From Bretschneidera sinensis (Eukaryota > Streptophyta > Magnoliopsida > Brassicales > Akaniaceae): a stretch of DNA of 64,000 nt. The stretch lies in contig CM043703.1 in the NCBI GenBank assembly GCA_023935145.1, positions 24,749,727-24,813,726 on the forward strand. The letters run 5' to 3'. A program made the translations under genes and the position numbers. The notes under the pieces were generated by a model that saw only the letters and a program-made list of their open reading frames with translations, was not told the DNA's origin and made no database searches. Positions 22,322 through 32,644 of this stretch are shown piece after piece (positions within the stretch are counted from its first letter, which is position 1; every line of letters begins with the position of its first letter).

Positions 22322-23913
22322 TTTCGCCCATGAAATTTCCTTACCTAACTCAAAAAACAATTGTGAATAATATTTCTTCATAGTTGCTTCACGCTCTCAC
22401 ATAATCTCTTCAACATCTTTATTCCACCACAGAACTTAAACTAATGGAATTACTTTATTACATAAGACTTGTTCTTTTCTGTCTAAAATTCTCATTGGTA
22501 CTTGTATAAAAGTCAAATCTTTCTGAATTTTTATAGCTTAGCTCGAAATATTATGAGATTCATCATGTAAGCGCTTTCGCAAAAGTGAAATGTGGAATAT
22601 GTTATGTCACTGCTTCAACTCTAGAGGTAAATCTAAGTTATTCACAACTAGCCCAACTTTCCCAATAACCTCATAGGGCCCCACATACCTCGGACTCAAC
22701 TTTCCTTTATTTTTTACCCTCAACACACATTTCCATGGAGATATTTTCAAATACACTCAATCACTTACTTGAAACTCAAGAAGTATTCTTCTATTATCAG
22801 CATAGCTATTTGGTCTACTCTGTGTTGTTTAAAGGTTCTCTCTAACCAGTTTGATCATCTCATTTGTTAACTTAATAATTTATGGACCAAATATATTTCT
22901 CTCTCCCACTTCTTCCCAACATACTGGAGTTCTGCACCTTCTACCATATAATGCCTCAAACGGTGCCATTCCAATACTAGATTGATGTTGATTATTATAA
23001 GCAAATTCAATCAATGGCAAGTAAGCATCCAAACTTACTGAGAAACTCATAACATTTTCCCTCAACATATCTTCTAGTACTCTAATAATCTTTTCTTTCT
23101 GCTCATCAGTTTGAGGATAAAAGGTTGTACTAACTTGTAACTGCGTACTCGTGGCTTTCTAAAAGCCTCTCCAAAACCAAGATGTAAATCTAGCATCTCT
23201 ATTTGACACTATGCTCAATAGTACTCCATGTAACCTTACAATCTCAGCTACATACAGTTCAACCAACTTTTTAGGACTCTAATTAGTTTTAATTGAAAGA
23301 AATCGAGATGACTTAGAAAGTCTATTTACTATCACTTACACTGTATTATGACATCTCTAGGTATGGAAAAATCCAGAACAAAATCCATATTCATATTTTT
23401 TTCTATGGTCATTCAAGCACAGGAATAGGCTATAGTAAGCCTGCTGAATGTCTATTCTCAGACTTCACAACCAAATATCTAGAAATATATTTAGTTATAA
23501 CCACCAATAATTATGTTTCAATCCTCTATAAATCTTATTATTACTCGGGTGCATTGAATATACATCATCTTATGCCCCTCTCAATATTTCCTTTCTCAAC
23601 TCAGCATTATTGGGAACATAAATCCTATGTTCTAATACCAAAATACCATCCTTTAGAATTTTTGAACTCATATTGCTTTCCACTAAGCACTTCCTACTTA
23701 ATCTTCTCTATCTCCTCATCTTTACCTTACGTTTCTAACAAGCATTTTACTATGGATGACTGTACAACCATATTTGCTAACAATGATCCTCTATCAATGA
23801 TATTCAACTTCATTCTTATCTCTCTTAAATATATCATCAATTTCACATCATGACTCTCAATAGCATTTAATCTTCCTATATATTTTCTACTTAATGCACC
23901 AGCTACCACCTTC
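22322..23913 (-). pseudogene. pol: Integrase and chromodomain of chromovirus G, broken
   Basis: Reading leftwards: end of RNase H with the connection segment (MELISDYDCTIHYHLEKAKV, 23966 down, through a stop at 23727); zinc-region remnants (MHPSNNKIYRGLKHNYWW-like, about 23550-23500); integrase core with NMDFVLDFS (first Asp kept, about 23395) and [12 protein letters not shown] (about 23205), where the family has Asp at the Asn, so the catalytic triad is lost; then LIEFAYNNQHQSSIGMAPFE and ALYGRRCRTP (23068-22920); then SPRYVGPYEVIGKVGLV (about 22690-22640); and finally VPMRILDRKEQVL and KVIPLV with LWWN (22505-22420), the chromodomain-type C-terminus of Tekay/Del elements. Chromodomains guide integration to heterochromatin. 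Multiple stops and frame changes. Confidence 0.85.
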
Positions 23914-24192
23914 GCCTTTTCTAGATGATAGTGAATTGTACAATCGTAGTCACTAATCAACTCCATTCACCATCGTTACCTCAAATTCAACTCTCTCTGG
24001 GTAGATAAGTATGTAAAACTCTTATGATCAGTAAATATCTCACAAGTGGTTCCATACAGATAATGTCTCCAAATCTTCAAAGCGAATACTATGGCAGCTA
24101 ACTCTAAGTTATAGGTAGGATAATTTCTCTCACCATTCCTCAATTGCCTAGAAGCATATGCCATTACCTTCCTATGTTGCATCAACGCACAT
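23914..24192. repeat. 279-bp duplication flanking element H, left copy
   Basis: Aligns without gaps to 32366-32644 (constant offset 8452) with nine mismatches by my count. Both copies are part of the RNase H region of G on the minus strand (ATG-less frame with [20 protein letters not shown]). Element H lies exactly between them. Confidence 0.92.
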
Positions 24193-25497
24193 TGATGAGT
24201 GCCAAATATTACATATTTTGGGCACTTAATTTACATTTATTAGCTTAAGAAGTTGTTACTTTGAGTTGTTTTCGTTGTTTTTCAAGTTTACAAGCACTGG
24301 GAAAGGAGTTCACTAAAATTACCAGAATTGCCTGTACAGATTAGTCATTTTTGTGGATTTTACTGTATTGATTCAGGAAGAACAAAGAGATGAGCTATAT
24401 ATTCTTGGAAAGGTCCGGAAGTCTATTTTCTGAGGAATTTTACAGCTCATAAAAATGATTTTTCTAGAGAAAGTTATAGCCGTTTTAGTAGACAAGGGTC
24501 GTGCTGAAGATGTCTAGTGCCATTGATCGCAAGTGCGCACTCGAACATCCCACATCGGTTAAAAATGCTTTACAGTGCACCAGCATGCGATTGATCGCAA
24601 CATGCTGTGATCGAGCACACTCGGGCAGTATCCCACATCGAATTTGCAACCCATTGTGCTCCGGGACTCCCCCTATAAAAGCACCATCTCACTTCATCAT
24701 TTGGTGTGCAATTCCTGGTGTCATTTGGTGTAATCCAGTGGATGTCTGCTAGCATTCTGGTGGATCTCGAAGGCTTTGCTACCACGAGGGGAAGTGCCAC
24801 CCAACAGCGAGTGGAATTTCTCCCATGTACAGTCAGTTTTAATTTACTGCTTTTTTTAGTTTAATGTTTAGCACTTTTATTATGAACTCTAGTTTCATGA
24901 TTATGAGTGGCTAAAATCTTCAACTAAGGTTGAAGATGAAGCCTCGCCGTTGTTTGGCATAATAGTTTCAGATTTGTTTATACAATTCTGATTTTTTTTT
25001 AGTATAAATGTTCTGTCAATTATTTGAGTAAAATCTTATGATTGATTGCGTTTAAATTGTTCTGTTGGATATTCCATGTGTTTCATCTAATGGATACATC
25101 AAATTGTTTTTGATTAAATTGGATTTCCTTTGTGATTTGTTAAAAGCGGATACATTGGATGCTTTTTGTTTAATTGGGATATTTGTTGTTTTTTGTTTTA
25201 AGTTGGATTCACGGAATGTTTTGATAGGCTATTTTTAGAACATGAAGATATAAGCTTAACTTTGGTGGGGTGGATTCAGAAACCTTAGTGTCTTTATTAT
25301 TAGTTTTAAATCAATTTAGTTTAGTTTTTATTTGTTTTGCAACATATAATTCAAAACTCGGAACTAGGTTAAGATAAGTTTAGTTTAGATAAAATTATAT
25401 TTTCACAACGCAATTCCCTGTGGATTCGACCTCGCACTTGCACAACACTATATTGCAAACGACTCGTGCGCTTGCAAGTAATTTAAAACTCATAACA
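24193..25497 (+). repeat. 5' LTR of element H
   Basis: 1305 bp. TATA box TATAAAAG at 24674-24681. Palindrome sites at 24519-24530 and 24587-24598 are decayed (GCCATTGATCGC, GCGATTGATCGC). About 20 bp shorter than the 3' LTR at the palindrome cluster. Confidence 0.92.
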
Positions 25498-25503
25498 AGT
25501 TTT

Positions 25504-25521
25504 TGGCGCCGTTGCCAGGGA
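25504..25521 (+). other. Primer-binding site of element H (tRNA-Asp type)
   Basis: TGGCGCCGTTGCCAGGGA, six bases after the LTR. Confidence 0.88.
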
Positions 25522-25756
25522 ATTGTTTGGTTTGTGAAATTTTTGTCTGAATTAATTTTATTTTTCTACTAGTTAGTTAGCATTGATTGTTTGATTTTTC
25601 TTTTTAGCAATTTTATTTTATTTTATTTGTTTCTATTTGCATTGTTAAATAACAAAAAAATAATAAAATCTAAAATATAAAAAAATGAAAAAATAAAAAA
25701 AACATTTTTTGCAAATTTCTGCTGGTTAGGTTATTTTAGTGCTTTTTGTGCGGTGT

Positions 25757-27256
25757 ATGCTTGGTCGGAGATCCCTGAATTTAGATTTGATACATTTAGA
25801 TCTCAACTTAGAAAGAACTCTGAGGAGACAGAAAAGAGCACTCGTTGAAAGAGAGACAGTTGAGATGGGAGAAAATTTTAGGAATCCAAATCATCCGAAA
25901 CATGTAGGGCAACCTAGAGCTTGGAATGTGGAGTCCGCTACATCCCTTAGGGATTTGTTCGCACTCGTTGCGACTAATTCATCTTCTTGCATAGTGTTGC
26001 CACCTACCAATGCCACCTATTTTGACTTAAAACCACATGTCATCCAACTCCTACCCTCATTTCATGGCTTAGATCTTGAAAATCCTTATAGTCATGTAAA
26101 GAAGTTCAAAGACATTTGTGCCACATTCAAGTTTCAGAACTTCTCTGAGGAGTCAGTAAATCTTCGACTTTTCCTTTTTTCTCTTCACGATAGAGCTAAG
26201 GCATGGTTGGATTCAAACACGCCCGGGTCTATTACATCTTGGGAAAATCTGCTTAGCAAATTTTATCATAAGTTTTTCCCAATGTCTAGAGTGAATGAGT
26301 GCCGAAGGGAGATTAGTTCTTTCACTTAGGATGAGGATGAGAAGTTTTCTGAAAGCTGGGAGCGCTTCAAAGAGTTACTGATCAGATGCCCTCCACATGG
26401 ATATGAGCAGTAGAGACTTGTTCAATTCTTCTACCAAGGGTTGACTCAACCTAACCGTAGCATGATCGAGTCTATGAATGGGGGGGCATTCTTAAGTCTG
26501 ACGGGAGATGAAGCATACAACGCATTGGACAAGTTGTTTGACAACTCGCAACAGTGGGATTTTTCAAGCTGTCGAGATAAGTCCATTCGTACTCCTAAGA
26601 AAGGAGTCATCGATGAGGTCAGGGAAGACACTGACTTGAGGATAAAGTTAGATGCTCTCACTAAGAAGATTAACGCTCTCACTGTGGGCCAATCCATCAA
26701 TACGACCAACACATTCCATGTTGATAGTTGTTCCATCTGTGTTAGTCCCATGCATCTAGCACAAAATTGTCCATCAATGCCGGTTTTCTCCGAGTATCCT
26801 ATGGAACAAGTGAATGCTTTCAATGACTATCAGAGGCAGTCAAATGGATCTTACTCCGAGATGTATAATCCAGGGTGGTGGAACCACCCTAATTTTTCAT
26901 GGAAGCAGAGCCAACCAATGAATCAAGGAGGAGCCCCACATCATGCTCAAAATCAATACCTTCCCAGATTTGCCCCACAAATTCCTAGTCATGGTCGCTC
27001 TGCCTATCCAGCACTATCACTTGCTTACCAAGCTCCCACTCAAACGCCAGCACCAGTTTCACAGTCACTAAAGGACACCCTTAAAGAGTTCATGAAGATG
27101 ACTGGCCAATCCATGAGTGAAGTAAAGAGTGCAACAATGGTAAATACCCAAGCAATTGCCAAACTGGAGAGTCAAATAGGGCAAATTGCTAGTCACTTGG
27201 GTGAAAGAGAGAAGGGAAAGTTCCCCAATCAGCCCATGCCCAACCCGAAAGGATAG
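25757..27256 (+). pseudogene. gag: Gag of element H, two nonsense codons
   Basis: Start chosen at the ATG at 25757 (MLGRRSLNLDLIHLDLNLER), the first ATG of a long open frame; the frame itself extends a few codons upstream. The Retrotrans_gag core follows: HVIQLLPSFHGLDLENPYSH, RLFLFSLHDRAKAWLDS and FYHKFFPMSRVNECRREISS (about 26040-26325). TAG stops at 26327 and 26411 fall where Gln is plausible. The frame then runs on through SWERFKELLIRCPPHG and QFFYQGLTQPNRSMIES to a CxxC-type segment (CSICVSPMHLAQNC, about 26730-26771) and the NPGWWNHPNFSW motif (about 26870-26905) seen in all related gags here. It ends at 27256 (NPKG). Gag forms the virus-like particle. Confidence 0.85.
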
Positions 27257-29650
27257 TTTATGGTTGGAAATTCATCAACTCCTACGCACGGAGAGGAATA
27301 AGTGCAGTCAATTGTCATATTGAGGTCTGGGAGACAAGTGGACAATCGAGTGGAAGAGACCCCTGCTATGCAGCAAGGGCAAGAAAGTGGCAACAAGGAG
27401 AAAAAAGATGCTATGCCAGCTACTTTTTAGCGGTGCATGATCAGCATATTCTCTAACATTGTAGAGCGGTTCTTAGAGATTTTCATGGACAACTTCTCCG
27501 TCTTTGGTTCAACATTTGAGGAGTACCTGCACCGTCACACTTTGGTTTTAGTGCGGTGCAAGGAGAAGAACCTGGTGCTTAATTGGGAGAAGTGCCATTT
27601 TATGGTTAAGCAAAGTATTGTACTGGGGCATGTCATATCTCATTAGTAGATTGAGGTCGACAAAGCTAAGGTTGACCTGATTTCCAATCGTCCACCTCCA
27701 CGTACAGTGAAGGAGGTTCGATCTTTTCTAGGCCATGCAGGCTTCTACAGGTGATTTATCTAGAATTTCAGCAAAATCGCTAGGCCCTTGTGCAAGTTAT
27801 TACAGAAGGATGCCCCATTTGTATTTGATGAAGACTGTAAGAAAGCATTTAGGGATCTGAAGAAGATTCTGACGTCCACACCCATTATTCAGCCACCCAA
27901 CTGGGGTGTGCCTTTTGAGATTATGTGTGACGCATCAGATTATTCTATTGGAGTTGTTTTGGGGTAGTGTGTTGGTAAACTTCCCCATGTTATCTATTAT
28001 GCAAGTCGAACTCTAAACGACGCACAACTCAATTACTCTACCACTGAGAAGGAGTTGCTAGCAGTCGTTTTTGCATTAGACAAGTTCAGATCCTACTTGT
28101 TAGGATCTAAAGTCATTATCTACTCGGACCATGCAGCATTGAAATATCTTTTCTCTAAAAAAGATGCTAAATCTCATCTTATCCGATGGATCTTGTTACT
28201 TCAAGAGTTTGACATAGAGATTCGGGATAAGAAAGGTTCTGAAAATGTGGTGGCGGACCATTTGTCTAGATTGATTGTGGATTTCACTGAGGTCGCCACT
28301 CCCATTTCTGAGACATTTCTTGATGAGAGGTTGATGCACATTGCTCAAAATCCCGCTCCATGGTTTGCTGATATAGTGAACTATCTTGTCACCGGTCAAA
28401 TGCCTTTACATTGGGGGCGACAAGATAAATCAAAGTTTTTGGCCATGGTTAAACATTTTTTCTGGGATGATCCTTACTTGTTCAAGTATTGTCCCGATCA
28501 AATCATTAGAAAGTGTATTCCTGAGCATGACCAATCTAATGTCATCGCCTTTTGTCATGATCATGCTTGTGGAGGCCATTTCGGTGCTAAAAAGACCGCT
28601 GCAAAGATTTTGCAGTGTGGATTCTATTGGCCTACCCTGTTCCGAGACTCTCACACCTACTATGTATCTTGTAAGCGTTGCCAAAAGCTAAGAAGTATTT
28701 CTAGGAGGAATATGATGCCCCTCAACCCTATCCTGATTGTTGAGATTTTTGACGTATGGGGTATTGATTTTATGGGACTGTTCCCAAACTCTTTTGGCTA
28801 CCTGTACATTCTGGCTGCTGTGGACTATTTGTCCAAATGGGTGGAGGCCGTTGCATATAAGACCAATGACCACAGAGTTGTGGTCTAGTTTTTGAAGGAC
28901 ACTATCTTTGCTCGTTTTGGTATGCCTCGAGCAATCATAAGTGACGGAGGTAAGCACTTTTGCAACCAGATTTTTGAGCAGTTGATAAAAAGTATTTCAT
29001 CGCACACAAGGTTGCCACCCCATATCACCCTCAGACGAGTGGCCAAGTAGAAATTTCCAATCGCGAGATCAAGAAAATTTTGGAGAAGACTGTGAACCCT
29101 AGTAGAGGATTGCTCTCTGCGATTGACTGATACATTATGGGCATATCGGATAGCCTTCAAGATGCCAATTGGCATGTCCCCCTATCGTATTGTGTACGGA
29201 AAGGCATGTCACCTTCTGGTAGAATTGGAGCATCGTGCATATTGGGCTATTAAGCAGCTGAACTTCAATCTTTCTAAGGCTAGCTCGCAAAGGAAGCTCC
29301 AACTCAATGAATTAGAAGAGCTGCGGAATGATGTGTATGAGTGTGCACGGTCATACAAGGCACAAATGAAGAAGACTCATGACCAAAACATTTTGAAATG
29401 AGCTTTTGAGCCGGGTCAAAAAATTCTTCTTTACAACTCACTCCTGCATCTTTTTCCAGGCAAGCTTAAATCTCGATGGACAGGCCTATTTATTATTCGG
29501 TCAGTTTTTCCTCATGGGGCCATTGAGATTGAGGATCCAAAGAATGGTAGCACTTTCAAGGTAAATGGACAAAGGCTAAAACCATTCTTGGAGTTGAAGA
29601 GTCCGGACATTGAGACGATATTGTTGGAGGATCCTATTTACTCAGATTGA
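27257..29650 (+). pseudogene. pol: Pol of element H: C-terminal RT, RNase H, integrase; protease and N-terminal RT deleted
   Basis: After about 150 bp of gag-proximal sequence (RSGRQVDNRVEE) the frame jumps at about 27410 to the middle of RT (MPATF, a TAG, RCMISIF). The RT active site reads FMDNFSVFG (27484-27510): the second Asp of the FMDD box is Asn. NLVLNWEKCHFMV follows. RNase H: FEIMCDASDYSIGVVLG (27918-27968) and [14 protein letters not shown] (28040-28081). Integrase: HHCC zinc region ([10 protein letters not shown] and CKRCQ, 28557-28684), [10 protein letters not shown] (28759-28788), AIISDGGKHFCN (28933-28968) and [10 protein letters not shown] (29045-29075), so the D-D-E residues survive, but a frameshift near 28990 and stops (27643, 27965, 28886, 29401) inactivate it. 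Product stop at about 29648. Confidence 0.88.
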
Positions 29651-31032
29651 ATATCGTTTACTAGGGAGAGTCTGGCTGAAGACTTTAAACTTAGCGCTCC
29701 TGGGAGGCACCCCACAGCTTATCCTTTTTGTTTATTTATTATTTTACACATTTATGATTAATGTTTATTTCCAATATTTTTTGTTTTCCAGTATTTATTT
29801 TTCAGGGACAACGCGTACTTCAGTTCAAGTTTGGGGGTATGCTACGAGCCATACTAGTCCAGATATTTCTCCATATCCTAGGTCAACTCTTTCCATATTA
29901 TTCACACATTGGGGTCAATGTGTCATTTAAGTTTGGGGGTATGGGAGACATGTTACACACACTTTGTCCTAATTTATTGTTGTTTTTTCTTCATGAAGAT
30001 AAATGCATGTTCATGTTCGTCTGAAAATTTTGGTTGATCTGAAAAATTGTGATGTGATTTCATTGATGAGTTTAAAACTTTGAACACATGATCTGATGAT
30101 AGAGTTTAAACTTTAGTTACTTACTTTGGGCATTTGAGAATTCACATGTTTGAGTCAATCTAACACGTGCACATTAGCACATATTTGTGTGAGGTATGAC
30201 ATGTGATGTTAATTTGTATGTTTCTTATCTTAACTGAAACGGGATGACTTGTGGGATTAGGGCATAGAAAAAAAAAATGAAATGATCATCATCAATAAAC
30301 TTTCCATTGAGTAACTGGACCTCTTGCCTCAGTAAGTAGTGAGTGTTCACGTCAAAAGGTGGGAATTTTATTCATATTGATCATTGCGAAACTTTCCACT
30401 GAGTAACTGGACCTCTTACCTCAGTAAACAGGGAGTGTTCACGTCAAAAGGTGGAAATTTTGCTTGGTAGCATTAAGGACAGTTTAGTTTCGTAGCCTTC
30501 TTGACTCGAGTTAGTAAGTCTTTAGGGGTGTCTTTACACCTAATATCCTAAAATCATCTGGTTTGGGAGTCAATGACTCAACACTCGTTACATAGGTCAA
30601 TTAGAAAGCTTAAGGGAACTAAACATAGTAGAGCCTTATAAAAAAAAGAGAAAAAAAAAAAGAAAAAAAGAAAATAAAATTATACCATCGTTGTTCATTC
30701 TGATGAGAAATTCTATGAATCTTGAGATGTGGAAACATTGTACACTGAACTTATTTGGAAACCTCATCAGTATATGTTAATTCACTTTACACTGATTCAA
30801 GCTTGTGATGTCTTAGCATGCCTCTTGTAAGTAATTAGGTTTTAAATTCTTATTCATTGTGAAGATGGGTTAGATTTTTTAAGCTTTCTCATGAATGAAT
30901 TTCATGATTTTGAGTGCTCCTTAAATTTTTGGATACCATGAGTAATGAACTTATCTTTGTGTTATTTGTTTTTCATTTAGTTTTTTATTTTGTTTTGCTA
31001 AGGGACTAGCAAAATGTAAGTTTGAGGGTATT
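29651..31032 (+). other. Non-coding 3' tail of element H with conserved blocks
   Basis: Block 1 (29671-29728) begins TCTGGCTGAAGAC and holds AAACTTAGCGCT and GGGAGGCACCCCA. An acceptor-like TTTTTCAG ends at 29804. TTTGGGGGTATGCTACGAGC is at 29831-29850. Hairpin CACATTG-GGGT-CAATGTG at 29905-29922 is followed by TTTGGGGG. Two tandem ~65-nt hairpin units (30281-30369, 30376-30461) follow. A further hairpin TTAGGGGTGTCTTTACACC is at 30522-30543. The polypurine-like tract GTAAGTTTGAGGGTATT (31016-31032) abuts the 3' LTR. The same blocks occur in I, J and in part in L. Confidence 0.8.
30281..30461 (+). repeat. Tandem hairpin units in the tail of H
   Basis: Each unit has an outer stem CTTTCCA...GTGGAAA (weakened in unit 1), an inner CTTACCTCAGTAAR-type hairpin (CTTAC/GTAAG stem, best kept in I and J), a GAGTAACTGGACCTCTT block and CACGTCAAAAGGTGG. 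The two units are also preceded by the same ATGATCAT-type sequence. Confidence 0.8.
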
Positions 31033-32358
31033 TGATGAGTGCCAAATATTGCATATTTTGGCCACTTAATTTACATTTGTTAGCTTAAAAAGTTGTTACT
31101 TTGAGTTGTTTTCGTTGTTTTTCAGGTTTACAAGCAATGAGAAAGGAGTTCACTAAAATTGCCAGAATTGCCTGTACAGATTAGTCATTTTTGTGGATTT
31201 TACTGTATTGATTCAGGAAGAACCAGGAGATAAGCCATATATGCTTGGAAAGATTCGGAAGTCTATTTTCTGAAGAATTTTACAGCTTATGAAAATAATT
31301 TTTATAGAGAAAGTTATGACCGTTTTAGTAGACAAGGGTCGAGTTGAAGATGTCTAGTGCGATCGATCGCACCAGACTTGCGATCGATCGCAAGTACGCA
31401 CTCGCACATCCCACATCAGTTAAAAATGCTTTATAGTGCACCAGCATGCGATCGATCGCAACATGCTGCGATCGAGCACACTCGGGCAGTATCCCACATC
31501 GAATTTGCAACCCATCGTGCTCCGGGACTCCCCCTATAAAAGCACCATCTCACTTCATCATTTGGTGTGCAATTCCTAGTGCCATTTGGTGTAATCCAGT
31601 GGATGTCTGCTAGCATTCTGGTGGATCCCGAAGGCTTTGCTACCACGAGGGGAAGTGCCGCCCAACAGCGAGTGGAATTTCTCCCATGTATAGTCAGTTT
31701 TAATTTATTGTTTTTTTTAGTTTAATGTTTAGCACTTTTATTATGAACTCTAGTTTCATGATTATGAGTGGCTAAAATCTTCAACTAAGGTTGAAGATGA
31801 AGCCTCGCCGTTGTTTGGCATAATAGTTTCAGATTTGTTTATACAATTCTGATTTTTTTTTAGTATAAATGTTTTGTCAATTATTTGAGTAAAATCTTAT
31901 GGTTGATTGCGTTTAAATTGTTATGTTGGATATTCCATGTGTTTCATATGAGGGATACATTAAATTGTTTTTGATTAAATTGGATTTCCTTTGTGATTTG
32001 TTAAAAGCGGATACATTGGATGCTTTTGGTTTAATTGAGATATTTGTTGTTTTTTGTTTTAAGTTGGATTCATGGAATGTTTTGATAGGCTATTTTTAGA
32101 GCATGAAGATATATGCTTAACTTTGGTGGGGTGGATTCAGAAACCTTAGTGTCTTTATTATTAGTTTTAAATCAATTTAGTTTAGTTTTTATTTGTTTTG
32201 CAACATATAATTCAAAACTCGGAACTAGGTTAAGATAAGTTTAGTTTAGATAAAATTACATTTTCACAACGCAATTCCCAGTGGATTCGACGTCGCACTT
32301 GCACAACACTATATTGCAAACGACTCGTGCGCTTGCGAGTAATTTAAAACTCACAACA
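31033..32358 (+). repeat. 3' LTR of element H
   Basis: 1326 bp, TGATGAGTGCC... to ...CTCACAACA. TATA box TATAAAAG at 31535-31542. Carries three perfect GCGATCGATCGC palindromes where the 5' LTR has two decayed ones. Confidence 0.92.
31359..31478 (+). promoter_or_regulatory. GCGATCGATCGC palindrome cluster in the H LTR
   Basis: Perfect 12-bp palindromes at 31359-31370, 31380-31391 and 31448-31459, then GCGATCGAGCAC at 31468. The third sits inside a larger imperfect palindrome with CAGCATG/CATGCTG arms. The cluster is about 60-175 bp upstream of the TATA box. Confidence 0.85.
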
Positions 32359-32365
32359 AGTTTTT

Positions 32366-32644
32366 GCCTTTTCTAGATGATAGTGAATTGTACAATCATA
32401 GTCACTAATCAACTCCATTCACCATCTTTGCTTCAAATTCAACTCTCTCTGGGTAGATAAGTATGTAAAACTCTTATGATCAGTAAATATCTCACAAGTG
32501 GTTCCATACAGATAATGTCTCCAAATCTTCAGAGCGAATCCTATGGCAGCTAACTCTAAGTTATAGGTAGGATAATTTCTCTCACCATTCCTCAATTGCC
32601 TAGAAGCATATGCTATTACCTTCCCATGTTGCATCAATGCACAT
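32366..32644. repeat. 279-bp duplication flanking element H, right copy
   Basis: Ungapped match to 23914-24192. It begins eight bases after the 3' LTR of H and continues without break into the rest of G's RNase H and RT, so this copy is the one contiguous with the upstream pol of G. Confidence 0.92.

Larger units (their letters stand above)
24193..32358 (+). mobile_element. Athila-like Ty3/gypsy element H, pol partly deleted
   Basis: LTRs 24193-25497 and 31033-32358 (TGATGAGTGCCAAATATT... to ...ACTCAYAACA). Primer site TGGCGCCGTTGCCAGGGA is of the tRNA-Asp type used by Athila elements. Gag, C-terminal RT, RNase H and integrase are on the plus strand, then a 1.4-kb non-coding tail and polypurine tract. 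Protease and N-terminal RT are missing. It lies in G's RNase H, bordered by a 279-bp duplication instead of 5 bp. After the 3' LTR, eight bases (AGTTTTTG) match the bases that follow the 5' LTR. Confidence 0.92.

Noticed and set aside
24193..25497. Open frames at 24501-24800 on both strands as genes
   Set aside because: Both lie in the U3/R part of the H LTR, and are repeated in the 3' LTR with frame changes.
29651..31032. An env gene after pol in element H
   Set aside because: The open frames at 29610-30024 are short, overlap conserved RNA blocks and have no signal peptide, membrane helix or family motif.
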